Positions 51,507 through 60,857 of a stretch of DNA of 64,000 nt are shown here, piece after piece. Within the stretch, counting starts at the first letter, position 1. Each line of letters opens with the position of its first letter. Where the stretch lies: contig CANGLU010000002.1 of assembly GCA_947455025.1 (NCBI GenBank), positions 30,004 to 94,003 of the forward strand, read 5' to 3'. The notes under the pieces are model-generated. The model was given only the letters and a program-made list of their open reading frames with translations, made no database searches and was not told the origin of the DNA. This stretch comes from Hyphomicrobiales bacterium (GTDB taxonomy: Bacteria; Pseudomonadota; Alphaproteobacteria; Rhizobiales; Beijerinckiaceae). The position numbers and the translations under genes are program-made.

Positions 51507-52795
51507 CGATCGCATCCTATCTCTTATCGTCCGATTTCCGGCGATCCAATGATGATGAGCAACGTGGTGTATTATGGAGATTAAACCAGCGGTCGATCCT
51601 TATTGCGCTCTTGGCGTTCATCACCATCGGCTTAAACATGGGTTTTGGGATAAGGACAGCAGGAGATGTTGGTCTTAACGTTCAAAATGGTGCCAAGCTC
51701 GTTATTTGGGCAAGTCTGTTACTATGGGGCATAATAGAGTGGAAATCGGTTGTTCCGCTACTGCTTCAACCGGCAGGATATTTATTGTCGTTTCTGGGTC
51801 TCTATGCCGCCTTTTCGGCAGTATGGTCGCCGGTGCCCCTTTACACAGCGGCGTCGGCATTGGGCTGGATCTCCTATGTTGTCTTGGCGTGTTTGGCCAT
51901 TCAGTATGTCGAGCTTAATGCGATCCTGATCACGATTTTCCGGTCGCTCTTCGCGTTTATAGCCATAAGCTTTGCATTGGCCTTCGTTATGCCGGACTCG
52001 GTTTGGATGCCGCCCTCCGATGTTGAAAGCACATTCCGGTTTATGGGTCTTACCGATCACCCCAATAATTTTGGGCATTTGGCTGGCCTCTATCTTGTGT
52101 TCACCATTGCCTGTCTTTCAAGGCGGATGATTTCCATTGAACCGGCCTTGCTCCACGCGGCCTTCGGGTCGATAGCCTTGGGCCTATCGGGCGATCGAAC
52201 GATGATGATCGCGCTCATAGCGATTACTTTTTTGATCGCTGTTCGCTATACGGCGATTGCACGACGCCTCGCCTTTGGTGCAGCCCTTTTCTTAGCCATC
52301 GCTTTTCTCTTTTTTGCCGCAGGAATTGAGCTCAATCTGCAAAGTGTGATGGAGTCGATCAGCCGAACGGGGCAGGTCAGCGAAATCACGACGATGACCG
52401 GACGTACCGAGATTTGGTCCTCCGCCATCGAGCATATCCTTGAAAAGCCGATATTCGGATGGGGCTTTAACGGCACCGAGCAATTGATGCTGGCCAGTGC
52501 CCCGCTTCGGTTTTTTGGTAATCCGGTGAATGCCCATCAAATGTATTTGCAAATGGCGTTATCGCTCGGAATTGTCGGATTAGTGCCGGGCCTTGCTCTC
52601 GTCGCGATTCCCATTCGCTCCTATTTCGTTCGTCCAAAATTATACCGCGATGTGATCGTTGGTCTCATTTTGTTAAATGGCATTACCGAAGCCGATATTT
52701 TTGCGACGCCTATTTTGAGCGGATTTATCGTGTTTTGGTTCTTGTTGCGCGATGGTGCGCCATCCCTTCGCCTCGTCTACAAAGGGGAGGCATAA
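51503..52795 (+). CDS. O-antigen ligase/polymerase family protein (Wzy-like)
   Basis: 430-residue inner-membrane protein with about ten to twelve membrane segments and a conserved loop TGRTEIWSSAIEHILEKPIFGWGFNG in pieces near 297-322, then NAHQMYLQMALSLGIVGL near 342-359, both hallmarks of the Wzy_C / WaaL family. It joins lipid-linked repeat units into polymer in the periplasm. It overlaps the Wzz gene by 4 bases. Confidence 0.88.
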   Translation: MTIASYLLSSDFRRSNDDEQRGVLWRLNQRSILIALLAFITIGLNMGFGIRTAGDVGLNVQNGAKLVIWASLLLWGIIEWKSVVPLLLQPAGYLLSFLGLYAAFSAVWSPVPLYTAASALGWISYVVLACLAIQYVELNAILITIFRSLFAFIAISFALAFVMPDSVWMPPSDVESTFRFMGLTDHPNNFGHLAGLYLVFTIACLSRRMISIEPALLHAAFGSIALGLSGDRTMMIALIAITFLIAVRYTAIARRLAFGAALFLAIAFLFFAAGIELNLQSVMESISRTGQVSEITTMTGRTEIWSSAIEHILEKPIFGWGFNGTEQLMLASAPLRFFGNPVNAHQMYLQMALSLGIVGLVPGLALVAIPIRSYFVRPKLYRDVIVGLILLNGITEADIFATPILSGFIVFWFLLRDGAPSLRLVYKGEA

Positions 52796-52798
52796 TAG

Positions 52799-54001
52799 AT
52801 GGTGCAACCAATTTATGCGGATCATGCAACTGCCGATACTCGCCGCGTTCTCTTGTGGCATTGGGGCAAGGAAGGGGCAGGTGCCAAATTTTCAAGCGCA
52901 TTGGCGCGGGGCTTACGCGATCTTCCCGGAACCGAGATTGCGATATCGGCCGCATCATCATCGGATCTCGAACGCGAGATCAGTGGCTCCACCGATTTAC
53001 CCCTTCAATCGGTTCGAATCTTTGAGGGTAATAAAGCATCACTTTCGGGCAAGCTCGCGGCGGGCTTTGCACTTTTGGGTTTACCCCGAATAGGCGCAGA
53101 ATTTTTTGGTGCAATGGAAGAGTTTCGGCCTGATGTCGCTTTATGCGCCTTTCAGTCCATCTGGGATCTTGCTGCGTTGCCTGTCTTGCGTCGCGCAGCA
53201 AGTCGGTTTGTGTTGGTACTTCATGATGCCGAGCCGCATCCGGGTGATCGCTATCCCATGCGCGGTGTCGTCATGGGGTGGGAAGTTAAAGCCGCCGATG
53301 CGCTGATCGCCTTAAGCGATCACGTCGCGAAAGAGGCCGTTCGGCTTTATGGGTTTCCCTCCGATCGGATCTACACGATACCGCATGGCGCCTTCACCTT
53401 TGGCGACGAAATCATTGCGCCGCGTCGCTTTCCCATTAATCGTCCTTTCAAACTGCTCTTTTTTGGCAGAATCGTTGCCTATAAAGGACTTGGCCTTTTA
53501 CTCGAGGCCTATAAAATTGCCGTTGCACAGGGCAGGGCGTTGGAATTATCCATTGTCGGTTCAGGCGATTTGACGCCCTACCGCGATGCGCTTCACGATT
53601 TAGCGGGCATTACCATTCACAATGGCTGGGTCGATGATACCGAAATTTCTGATGCGCTGATCGATGCCGATGCGGTTGTTCTTCCCTATATTGAGGCAAG
53701 CCAATCAGGCGTCGCTGCATCCGCATTCTCTGCGGCTCTACCGGTCATTGCAACGCCTGTTGGGGGCTTGGTCGAGCAAGTCACCGATGGTGAAACGGGG
53801 ATCATTGCGGAAGCGGTGACGGCCCAGTCTTTGGCGGCATCCATTATGCGCCTTGTTGCCTCGCCCGAACTGTATGAGCAATGCTCAAAGGGCGCTTTGG
53901 AGCATGCGCGTGTAGCGCTTGATTGGGGCGTCATTTCACGCCGTGTGGGCGGTATCATTGATGATGTTGTAAGCCGTCCAAGGCGCGGTGCCGAGGCATG
54001 A
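52799..54001 (+). CDS. Glycosyltransferase family 4
   Basis: 400 residues with a GT-B fold. The C-terminal donor-binding domain has LLFFGRIVAYKGLGLLLEAY near 220-239, LSIVGSGDLTPYRDAL near 250-265, and the acidic motif VLPYIEASQSGVAASAF near 297-313 with Glu302. The N-terminal half includes LHDAEPHPGDRYPMR near 141-155. Adds a sugar with retention during repeat-unit assembly. Follows wzy by 3 bases and overlaps the next gene by 4. Confidence 0.9.
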   Translation: MVQPIYADHATADTRRVLLWHWGKEGAGAKFSSALARGLRDLPGTEIAISAASSSDLEREISGSTDLPLQSVRIFEGNKASLSGKLAAGFALLGLPRIGAEFFGAMEEFRPDVALCAFQSIWDLAALPVLRRAASRFVLVLHDAEPHPGDRYPMRGVVMGWEVKAADALIALSDHVAKEAVRLYGFPSDRIYTIPHGAFTFGDEIIAPRRFPINRPFKLLFFGRIVAYKGLGLLLEAYKIAVAQGRALELSIVGSGDLTPYRDALHDLAGITIHNGWVDDTEISDALIDADAVVLPYIEASQSGVAASAFSAALPVIATPVGGLVEQVTDGETGIIAEAVTAQSLAASIMRLVASPELYEQCSKGALEHARVALDWGVISRRVGGIIDDVVSRPRRGAEA

Positions 54002-56199
54002 AGCCGGCATTAACATCGGATATCCCATCACCACATGCTTCCTTCGCTCAATCAAGCCTCGTCCGGTTAAAGGCCTGGCGAGGATTAAGCTATCTCGGCC
54101 ATCCGGCAGCCTATGCCATCGGTGCGGCGGTTGTTACGGCGCTTAGCGCCGGTACAACATTTGCCGCTCCCATGATGCTGGGTCCAGAATCCTTTGGAGC
54201 ATTTGCCCTTTTAACCACATTCTTTCAATTAACCGCGCGAAGTGATCTAGGCCTGTCGCAACTGGCCGATCGTGAATTGGCTTTGGGTTCGAACCATGCC
54301 TATGGCGCCCATGATATTTTAGAAGCGCGGTTGATGCTCGGCGGGTTTCTCCTTGTAGGCTTTGCACCCATCTTTGTGCTGACCATGCAGGGCTATGCCG
54401 GCCTGTCCGCGCTTGATATCGCCATCACGCTGATCGGCGCTATAGCGGCGATGATCGCCGTTGGTCCGGTTACAATCTATCGCGCCTCGTCCAACTTATG
54501 GGAATTTACCGCATTGGCTTTAGGCCTTCAGCTGGCGATGACATTTCCGCGTCTGATGGGTTTGGCATTGGGGGGAACAACCGGATGCTTTGCCGTTTTA
54601 TTGGTTTGGTATGGAAGCTTTGCACTTCTCTTCGCCCAGCCGGGGAAGGTAAGCTTTTTCAACGTTAAAAAGCATCTGAAACTGCTGCGCTCCGCTTTGC
54701 CGCTGTTTATCTTTTCGACGCTTTGGCTGATTTATCTGTTTGCCAACCGTTGGATCTCATCCGCTTTATCCAATGCGTGGGATTTCGGACTTTTCGCCTT
54801 TGGTGCCAATCTGAGTTATATTGTGGTCGGAACTGTGGGCGCGATTGGACAGGCTTTTTACCCGAAGCTGATTTCGGAAATCGGTCGAACGCCTGAAGGG
54901 CAGGGATCTAAAGGTATCTTCCAACAAACCAAGCTGATCCTTTTAGGCCTATCGCTGCCATTGACCGTTCTGTTACCTTTCGCCTCCTTCTTAATCGGTG
55001 CAATTTTTCCAAAATTCTCGACCGCGATTGATGCTACGATTTTATTAAGCGTCAGCGCCGTCCCGCTTTCCATTGCAACCTGGCTTTTGCCGATTTCCAT
55101 CGCGCTTTCCAAAAAGCCGCTCCATGAAGCCATCGTGCTGATGGTTCCGGCGCTGATCTCGCTCATAGGCTTTATGTATTGCGGAAATTTTTTAGCGGGC
55201 ATTGCCGGACAGGCCATCGCCAATACAGTTTCAGGTACGCTTGTTACCTTAATGGTATTGGGTTTGTTGGCGCTTCAAGGTGCCCTTAATCGCCAACAAG
55301 TTACCCTTCTTATGGGCTTAATCAGCATGGCCGTGTGCCTTTTGATGTTCGAAGCAAGCCACTTCATGATCAGGCCGTTGACCATCCCGCATCAAACGAC
55401 CGGGCAGCCGATAACGCCCATTGCTGCACAACCCCAGCAGGATCCCAAATCCGGCATGCGGTTGGTCTTTGCGGAGGAGTTTGATCGCTTACGTCTGACG
55501 GGCGATTGGGAGGGCGGAATATGGGAGCCGGCCTATCCGTGGGGCGCGCGCAGCAATGCGGATAATCACGAGCTAGAATATTATCTCGATCCCCGTCCCG
55601 GGCGCGAGGCGGAGCCCTTGAGCTCTATCACGCCCTTCAAAATTAAGAGCGGAATCCTGTCGCTAACGGCGCTGAAGGCAGAGGGGTATCAATTATCCGC
55701 TTCTCATGGCTTGCCCTATTTATCCGGCATGTTGAACACGTCAAAATCCTTCTCCTTCACCTATGGCTATGTTGAAATGCGGGCGCGCTTGCCGCGTGGT
55801 GCGGGTCTTTGGCCCGCTCTATGGCTTTTGCCTGTGAAAGGCGGCTGGCCACCTGAAATCGACATCATGGAAGAAATTGGCAACAGAGCCGATCGCTATT
55901 ACGGATCTGTCCATTCCTCACGCAATGGCGGTCGTTCTGAAACCGTCATTCCCATTGATACGGTTGATTTATCGAAAGGGTATAACACCTTTGGGATGAA
56001 ATGGGATGCCCAATCAATTGATTGGTTTTTGAATGGCTTAAAAGTGGCAACCGCCTCGACGCCACCTGATATAAATCAGCCAATGTATCTCTTGATCAAC
56101 CTGGCCATTGGCGGCCATTGGGCAGGCCCGCCGGATGATACGACACCCTTTCCGGCGCATTTCGATATCGACTATATCAAGGTCTATTCATTTCCCTAA
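53998..56199 (+). CDS. Polysaccharide flippase fused to a glycoside hydrolase family 16 domain
   Basis: 733 residues in one uninterrupted frame. Residues about 35-458 form a Wzx/MATE-like flippase with about 13 hydrophobic segments. A proline/glutamine-rich linker (about 460-485) leads to a GH16 domain (about 488-733) beginning MRLVFAEEFDRL, with the catalytic motif EIDIMEE at 620-626 (nucleophile Glu620, helper Asp622, acid/base Glu625) and W-rich barrel strands such as GLWPALWLLPVKGG. An odd number of spans would put the hydrolase in the periplasm if the N-terminus is cytosolic. It could move lipid-linked units and cut the finished polymer. I do not recall this fusion as a standard architecture. 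Confidence 0.88.
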   Translation: MKPALTSDIPSPHASFAQSSLVRLKAWRGLSYLGHPAAYAIGAAVVTALSAGTTFAAPMMLGPESFGAFALLTTFFQLTARSDLGLSQLADRELALGSNHAYGAHDILEARLMLGGFLLVGFAPIFVLTMQGYAGLSALDIAITLIGAIAAMIAVGPVTIYRASSNLWEFTALALGLQLAMTFPRLMGLALGGTTGCFAVLLVWYGSFALLFAQPGKVSFFNVKKHLKLLRSALPLFIFSTLWLIYLFANRWISSALSNAWDFGLFAFGANLSYIVVGTVGAIGQAFYPKLISEIGRTPEGQGSKGIFQQTKLILLGLSLPLTVLLPFASFLIGAIFPKFSTAIDATILLSVSAVPLSIATWLLPISIALSKKPLHEAIVLMVPALISLIGFMYCGNFLAGIAGQAIANTVSGTLVTLMVLGLLALQGALNRQQVTLLMGLISMAVCLLMFEASHFMIRPLTIPHQTTGQPITPIAAQPQQDPKSGMRLVFAEEFDRLRLTGDWEGGIWEPAYPWGARSNADNHELEYYLDPRPGREAEPLSSITPFKIKSGILSLTALKAEGYQLSASHGLPYLSGMLNTSKSFSFTYGYVEMRARLPRGAGLWPALWLLPVKGGWPPEIDIMEEIGNRADRYYGSVHSSRNGGRSETVIPIDTVDLSKGYNTFGMKWDAQSIDWFLNGLKVATASTPPDINQPMYLLINLAIGGHWAGPPDDTTPFPAHFDIDYIKVYSFP

Positions 56200-58989
56200 A
56201 GGATCTGCTTGTGCCGTTTGCCGAACGAGATCGGTAACCAATGTCACCAAGGCATCGCGGTTGGGTTGACGCAACATCGAATGGTGATTGCCCTTGATAG
56301 GATAAAGCGAAACATCGCGGATATACGTGCTCCAGCCCAAATCATCCGGCACATTCGGTCTTGCATGTTCTGATACCATAATTTTGGCTTCAACCGGCAA
56401 GGGCGTGGCATCAGCCTGTTTGACCCATCGATCAAAGGCGCGAGATTGCAGGGACTCCCAGATCGAATTTCTAACCGTAAACCGTAAGCTGTTGGGTAGC
56501 CAAGAATACTTAAAATGGGATGCGCGGGAAAGGACCCATCGGAATTTCGGATGGCTTATTAAAATGGCCGATGTTTCAATTATTTTTTCAACGAAGGTCG
56601 CGCGTTGTACATTATCATTTGGATAAAAACTGACCTTAAAGTGTTTAGGCACCCATTGGATTTCACGACGGCGATGGACGTTATTATCCAAAATAGCCAA
56701 TAGACCAATTGTCCGATCTTGCTCGTGTAGTACCTTCGCCGTCAAATAGGCAACACTTCCGCCGAGCGAATAGCCTAAGAGGTGAATGGGCCCACAGGGC
56801 TTAACACGCTCGATCGTTTCTAATGTCGCGTCCACCATATCCATTATTGTATCGCGCCCCGCAATCATGTAGGTGCAAGAGGGGAAATCGACCAAATGAA
56901 CATTCATGTGGGGCGAAAGCTCTTTCCTGAATGCGGCAAGGCTTGGTCCCTCGCCGGTAAGGCCGGGCAATAAAAAGACTTGTGGTTGAGCGATATTTGC
57001 TTTTGGAACAGGCCTCTCAACCGCATTTTGGGGTATGAGTTTAGCCATATCGTCCGGTGTCATATCAGGCTGAAAATCAGACAGTCTAAGGCTATGGCCA
57101 ATGGCGTTTTCGAGCAGGAAGACGAGCTTTATTAAAGCGAGCGAATCTCCGCCGCATTCGTCCCAGGTACGGTCGGATCGGTATGAGGTTTTACCCAATA
57201 CATTTCGCCATTCTTTAGCAATGATCGATAGATTCGGATCCTTTTCGCTGCTGAAGGAATGGGTACCATTGATCTGTGCATCTTCTTTGCCCTTCACTTC
57301 TTCATCAATCGAGAGCAATGCCGTTTGATCTTGCTTGCCGCTAGGAAGGCGTGGAATGCGCTGAATCCGATGAAGACGCGTCGGCTGCAGCGAGGATGGC
57401 AAATGGTCACGCAAATAGTGCCGGATCGGGTCGATGCCGTCCCTTAGTGGCGTAGCATCGGGTGCTTCATCAACAAAGGCGACTAGTCTTTGTTGATCCG
57501 CATCCGACACCGTGATGATGGCCGCATCGAGAATACCTGAGAGGCGACGCAAGCATAATTCCAATTCTGCAGGCTCCACCCGCTTGCCATTGATTTTAAC
57601 TTGCCGATCTTTTCGTCCGATAATCTCAAGCAACCCGTCGGCTCGTTGGCGTACGAGATCGCCGGTATGAAACACTCGCGCTTTCGGATCGTCAGGGTCG
57701 TTCTCAATCGCCCCTGCTTCGATACGTCCATCGCGCCAATAGCCGAGCGCTACATAGGGGCTCTTGATCACCAATTCACCTTCATCATTGGATGCGGAAT
57801 CATCGGCCTCAATTGGCTCGATGCGATACGATACACCGGAATGGAGATAACCGGCCGCGACCATTGTCGTCCGCTTGTCAGGCTCGCGCGGAACTTCATA
57901 ATAGGTCGCTGTCGTTTCGGTGGAAGAATAGCTGGCTTGAATGCGGCAATCCTGCGAACAGGTGGAAAAGAACAGCTCAATATCCTGCGGTAAAATGCGA
58001 TCACCACCGACGCGGATCCGGCGAATAGATTGAAACTCTTGCTGATGATCCGTTGCACCCATCATCAACGCTCTTAGAACGGCTGGCACGCCGTTTAGAA
58101 CCGTGACGCCTTTTTGTTGGATCAATGAACGGATCCCGTGCAGCCCCGTTTCATCGGGACTGGCGAGCACCAATGTGGCACCAACCGCCAAAGCTGTAAA
58201 ACATTCGCGTGTTCCCGCAATCGTACATGCCGAGCTTAACGGAAGAAACACATCGTCGTGCGTAAAGCCCGCGGAATGGATATAGTGCCTCACCCGTTCT
58301 AAAACCGCCTTTTCAGAATTGACGATACCTTTCGGCTCGCCCGTGCTGCCCGACGTATAGAGAATAATGGCAGGCTTCTCTGTATCGGTAGTCGGCAGAT
58401 CAGGAAGGCTTACCTCATCAAGCATTGGGTTTGCATTATCATTCATGCTGATAACGCATTGGTCGTCTGCCAAATCGAATCCATCAAGCGGCGTGTCTTT
58501 ATGGCTAATGATGGCGCGAAGACTCGATTTTTTTAAAATATCTCTATTCCGCTCGTTTGGACTGTTCATATCCATCGCGATGTAAGGCCGTTTGGCGGCA
58601 ATACAGGCGAGCAAAGCAATGTGAAGCGCAATGGAATTTTTGATCGCCACGCCAAGCGCTTCCCGATCCTTTGTGTGGGATCGAATGGTTTGGCTTAGTA
58701 TCAATGCTTTTTGTAAAAGCGCTTTGTAACAAATGGTGGATTGACCATCATCAATAGCAATACGCTCGCCATCCTGTTCCGCGTGGAAACGAACATGGTC
58801 GATGAGGGAGATTTCGGTAAACGCTTTGGCAGGTCCGGTTTGTTTTAATTCCTTTGGCTGATGCGGGTCGTCGGGAAAATCAGGGGCAACCCGCCAAGCA
58901 CGGGCAGGCTTAATCGCAGGTTGTTTGATCAAACCTTGGGTAATGGATAAATCCTGGTCGGGATCAACAGGAATGTCTACACGGAACAT
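56188..58989 (-). CDS. Stand-alone adenylation-carrier-thioesterase protein (NRPS-like)
   Basis: 933 residues. An adenylation domain at about 60-560 has YTSGSTGEPKG at 211-221, YSSTET at 354-359, HTGDL at 441-445, GRKDRQVKINGKRVE at 458-472 and the lysine of LPSGK at 548-552. A carrier domain near 585-655 has the phosphopantetheine serine S616 in GGDSL. A thioesterase at about 668-930 has S741 in GYSLGG and a His near 902. The residue aligned with Asp235, which binds the alpha-amino group in amino-acid-activating domains, seems to be Ile257, so the substrate may not be an alpha-amino acid. ATG 58989 has AGGTGG eight bases upstream. It follows the deacetylase and converges on the flippase-GH16 gene (12-base overlap). 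Confidence 0.88.
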   Translation of the reverse strand: MFRVDIPVDPDQDLSITQGLIKQPAIKPARAWRVAPDFPDDPHQPKELKQTGPAKAFTEISLIDHVRFHAEQDGERIAIDDGQSTICYKALLQKALILSQTIRSHTKDREALGVAIKNSIALHIALLACIAAKRPYIAMDMNSPNERNRDILKKSSLRAIISHKDTPLDGFDLADDQCVISMNDNANPMLDEVSLPDLPTTDTEKPAIILYTSGSTGEPKGIVNSEKAVLERVRHYIHSAGFTHDDVFLPLSSACTIAGTRECFTALAVGATLVLASPDETGLHGIRSLIQQKGVTVLNGVPAVLRALMMGATDHQQEFQSIRRIRVGGDRILPQDIELFFSTCSQDCRIQASYSSTETTATYYEVPREPDKRTTMVAAGYLHSGVSYRIEPIEADDSASNDEGELVIKSPYVALGYWRDGRIEAGAIENDPDDPKARVFHTGDLVRQRADGLLEIIGRKDRQVKINGKRVEPAELELCLRRLSGILDAAIITVSDADQQRLVAFVDEAPDATPLRDGIDPIRHYLRDHLPSSLQPTRLHRIQRIPRLPSGKQDQTALLSIDEEVKGKEDAQINGTHSFSSEKDPNLSIIAKEWRNVLGKTSYRSDRTWDECGGDSLALIKLVFLLENAIGHSLRLSDFQPDMTPDDMAKLIPQNAVERPVPKANIAQPQVFLLPGLTGEGPSLAAFRKELSPHMNVHLVDFPSCTYMIAGRDTIMDMVDATLETIERVKPCGPIHLLGYSLGGSVAYLTAKVLHEQDRTIGLLAILDNNVHRRREIQWVPKHFKVSFYPNDNVQRATFVEKIIETSAILISHPKFRWVLSRASHFKYSWLPNSLRFTVRNSIWESLQSRAFDRWVKQADATPLPVEAKIMVSEHARPNVPDDLGWSTYIRDVSLYPIKGNHHSMLRQPNRDALVTLVTDLVRQTAQADPLGK

Positions 58990-59001
58990 TGATAGGCCCA
59001 C

Positions 59002-60075
59002 CTACGATATGTTGAGTCTGGATCCCAAATTGCGCAACACAAAGGGCGCGCCCGATAACATCGTATCGAGCCGCTCTATGCTTTGAAAAAACCCGTTGAG
59101 GGACACACGCGGCAATGCCGTTGGCCATTGATCTTGCGCTTGATAAATAAGTCCAGGGCGCGTTGTCGTGGCCGAGGCAAAACCCAATGCTTTGGCCATT
59201 GAAAATTCGCGCGGGCCGGCATGGCCCTGTCCGCCGTTTGGATAGGCCAAATGCCGCACCGGCTTGTCGATGTGGTCTTCGATGGCAGCGCGCGAGCGCG
59301 CCATCTCCACCATCGCCTCAGGCGCATTGCAACGGGCCAGGACGGGGTGGCTAACCGTATGCGCACCAATCGTAATCAAAGGATGGCGTGCAAGGGCAAT
59401 AATGCCCGACCAATCAAGACAGGTCGCTTCACACAAAGCGATAGCATCGATACCCGCCTGTTTGGCAAGGTCGCCCATCAGCGTTTCAACGGTATCGGGC
59501 GACATTTCCAAAATGCGGTCATGCACCTGCCGAAACGCTTCCCGCTTCTTGCAAACAGTATCGGTTGCCAATCCAATGGCGCCTTCGGGGTCAGGGAAAA
59601 TAAGCGATGGCGACTGTTTGATGGCTTCCTCAAGGGTCAGCCACCAGAGCGGGTGTAACCGGTCCGCAAATCCGCTCGCGATATAGACCGTTGCGGGCAC
59701 CCCATGTTTTTCCAAAACAGGGAGCGCATGCTCGGCTGTATCATAATAGCCGTCATCCAACGTCATGACCGCGAAATTGCCGCTATCATGAGTGTCGAGC
59801 CGACGTAGCGCTTCGTCCAAGGAAACAAAGGGAAAGCCGCGCGATTGCGTGTGGCGAATGGTGGCTTCGAGAAAATCAGGTGTAACTTCCAATCCGAGAT
59901 TCGGTTGAAACGGCTTGTCTTGATAGGGCCTTACGCGATGCAGCGCGAAAATCACGCCGCGTGCGCCACCGACGCGATCAAAAGCCCGGTCGATCCGCGC
60001 CGCGCGAATGGCGCGGAACGCGAAATCATAGAAACGATAGGCAGTGGGAGCAGCTTCTGTTTGCACAAGATTCAT
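59002..60075 (-). CDS. Polysaccharide deacetylase family protein
   Basis: 357 residues of the NodB-homology fold (CE4-like). The metal and base motif lies in VMTLDDGYYDTAEHALPVLEKH in pieces near 104-125, IASGF near 132, and the HxxxH metal motif in IGAHTVSHPVL near 238-248. RHLAYPNGGQG near 275-285 is the third motif. It probably removes acetyl groups from the polymer. No clear signal peptide is visible, so it could act in the cytosol, as in some EPS loci. It is 12 bases upstream of the NRPS-like gene. Confidence 0.88.
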   Translation of the reverse strand: MNLVQTEAAPTAYRFYDFAFRAIRAARIDRAFDRVGGARGVIFALHRVRPYQDKPFQPNLGLEVTPDFLEATIRHTQSRGFPFVSLDEALRRLDTHDSGNFAVMTLDDGYYDTAEHALPVLEKHGVPATVYIASGFADRLHPLWWLTLEEAIKQSPSLIFPDPEGAIGLATDTVCKKREAFRQVHDRILEMSPDTVETLMGDLAKQAGIDAIALCEATCLDWSGIIALARHPLITIGAHTVSHPVLARCNAPEAMVEMARSRAAIEDHIDKPVRHLAYPNGGQGHAGPREFSMAKALGFASATTTRPGLIYQAQDQWPTALPRVSLNGFFQSIERLDTMLSGAPFVLRNLGSRLNIS

Positions 60076-60166
60076 GTCGCAAATCTAGCCGAACGCTAGA
60101 GTTTACGCATTTTCGGTCCGCTACTCATGGTGGATTGCCGTATTTTGTGCCCCAGTTTGGGGGAAA

Positions 60167-60242
60167 TGGTGCCGGTTACCTGAATCGAACAGGTGACCTA
60201 CGGTTTACAAAACCGTTGCTCTACCAGCTGAGCTAAACCGGC
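60167..60242 (-). tRNA. tRNA-Thr (anticodon TGT)
   Basis: 76 bases including an encoded CCA end. The 7-bp acceptor stem is GCCGGTT/AACCGGC, the D arm carries AGCTCAGCTGGTAGAGC, and the anticodon stem ACGGT/ACCGT encloses TTTGTAA with TGT at 34-36. The T arm reads CCTGTTCGATTCAGG. It reads ACA and, by wobble, other threonine codons. Confidence 0.95.
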
Positions 60243-60417
60243 ATCTGGGCGTCGATACGCGGGCACTGGATACCCTTTGATGCGTTTCAAGGCAAGTCTC
60301 CCGTTTTACCTGTCCCATTTTCGCCGCAATCGGTTCATGGGCTATTCACGGCAGCGGCGAGAATATCGGTGAAATCCTGAATGAGTCGTCAGGCCGAATT
60401 TCCTCAAGGAGGGTCAA

Positions 60418-60786
60418 ATGTCGTTCATCTTATCGCGTTTCAAAAGCCGCTCGCTGATCCGCCAAGCAGCGTTGGCGCTTGCGGCTGTGGCTTCCTTGTC
60501 GCTTGCCATTTCGCAACCCGCCGCTGCCCGTGGCGGATGGGATCCTGGCGCGGCTGCGGCTGTTGGTATCATTGGCGGCTTAGCACTCGGCGCGGCAATC
60601 TCCAATCAAAGCCACGGGGGCTATGGTGGCTCTTACGGCTACACCCAAGATTATGGCTATGCCCGCTGGCACCATCGTCCGCATTATGGATGGGCACCTC
60701 CGCCCGATGAGTGCTACGTCGTAAGAGAGCGCGTGTGGGTACCGGGTTGGGGCTGGGATATGCGCCCTCGCACCGTATGTGAGTGA
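60418..60786 (+). CDS. Small secreted Gly/Tyr-rich protein
   Basis: 122 residues of unknown function. An N-terminal signal (about 1-37, LALAAVASLSLAISQPAAA) is followed by a glycine-rich segment GAAAAVGIIGGLALGAAIS, a Gly/Tyr-rich repeat and a C-terminal ECYVVRERVWVPGWGW with two Cys, a form seen in small rhizobial envelope proteins. A strong AAGGAGGG ribosome-binding site precedes it, suggesting high expression. The glycine-rich hydrophobic stretch may insert in or span a membrane. It ends at a strong terminator. Confidence 0.8.
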   Translation: MSFILSRFKSRSLIRQAALALAAVASLSLAISQPAAARGGWDPGAAAAVGIIGGLALGAAISNQSHGGYGGSYGYTQDYGYARWHHRPHYGWAPPPDECYVVRERVWVPGWGWDMRPRTVCE

Positions 60787-60805
60787 TCGTGCAATCGATG
60801 AATAA

Positions 60806-60833
60806 AAAAGGCCCCGCGCGAGCGGGGCCTTTT
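60806..60833. terminator. Bidirectional intrinsic terminator
   Basis: AAAAGGCCCCGC, loop GCGA, GCGGGGCCTTTT: a perfect 12-bp stem with T-runs either way, between the convergent secreted-protein and MFS genes. Confidence 0.9.
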
Positions 60834-60857
60834 CCTTGGATGGTTCAAAGCGTGCGC

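Noticed and set aside
59961..60236. Plus-strand frame ending with a GYLNRTGDL-type sequence
   Set aside because: It is the antisense reading of tRNA-Thr, a well-known false protein; no ribosome-binding site or family.
60167..60242. tRNA-Thr as an integration site bordering the EPS locus
   Set aside because: No integrase and no second copy of the tRNA 3' end was seen in the window, so there is no support for an island boundary.
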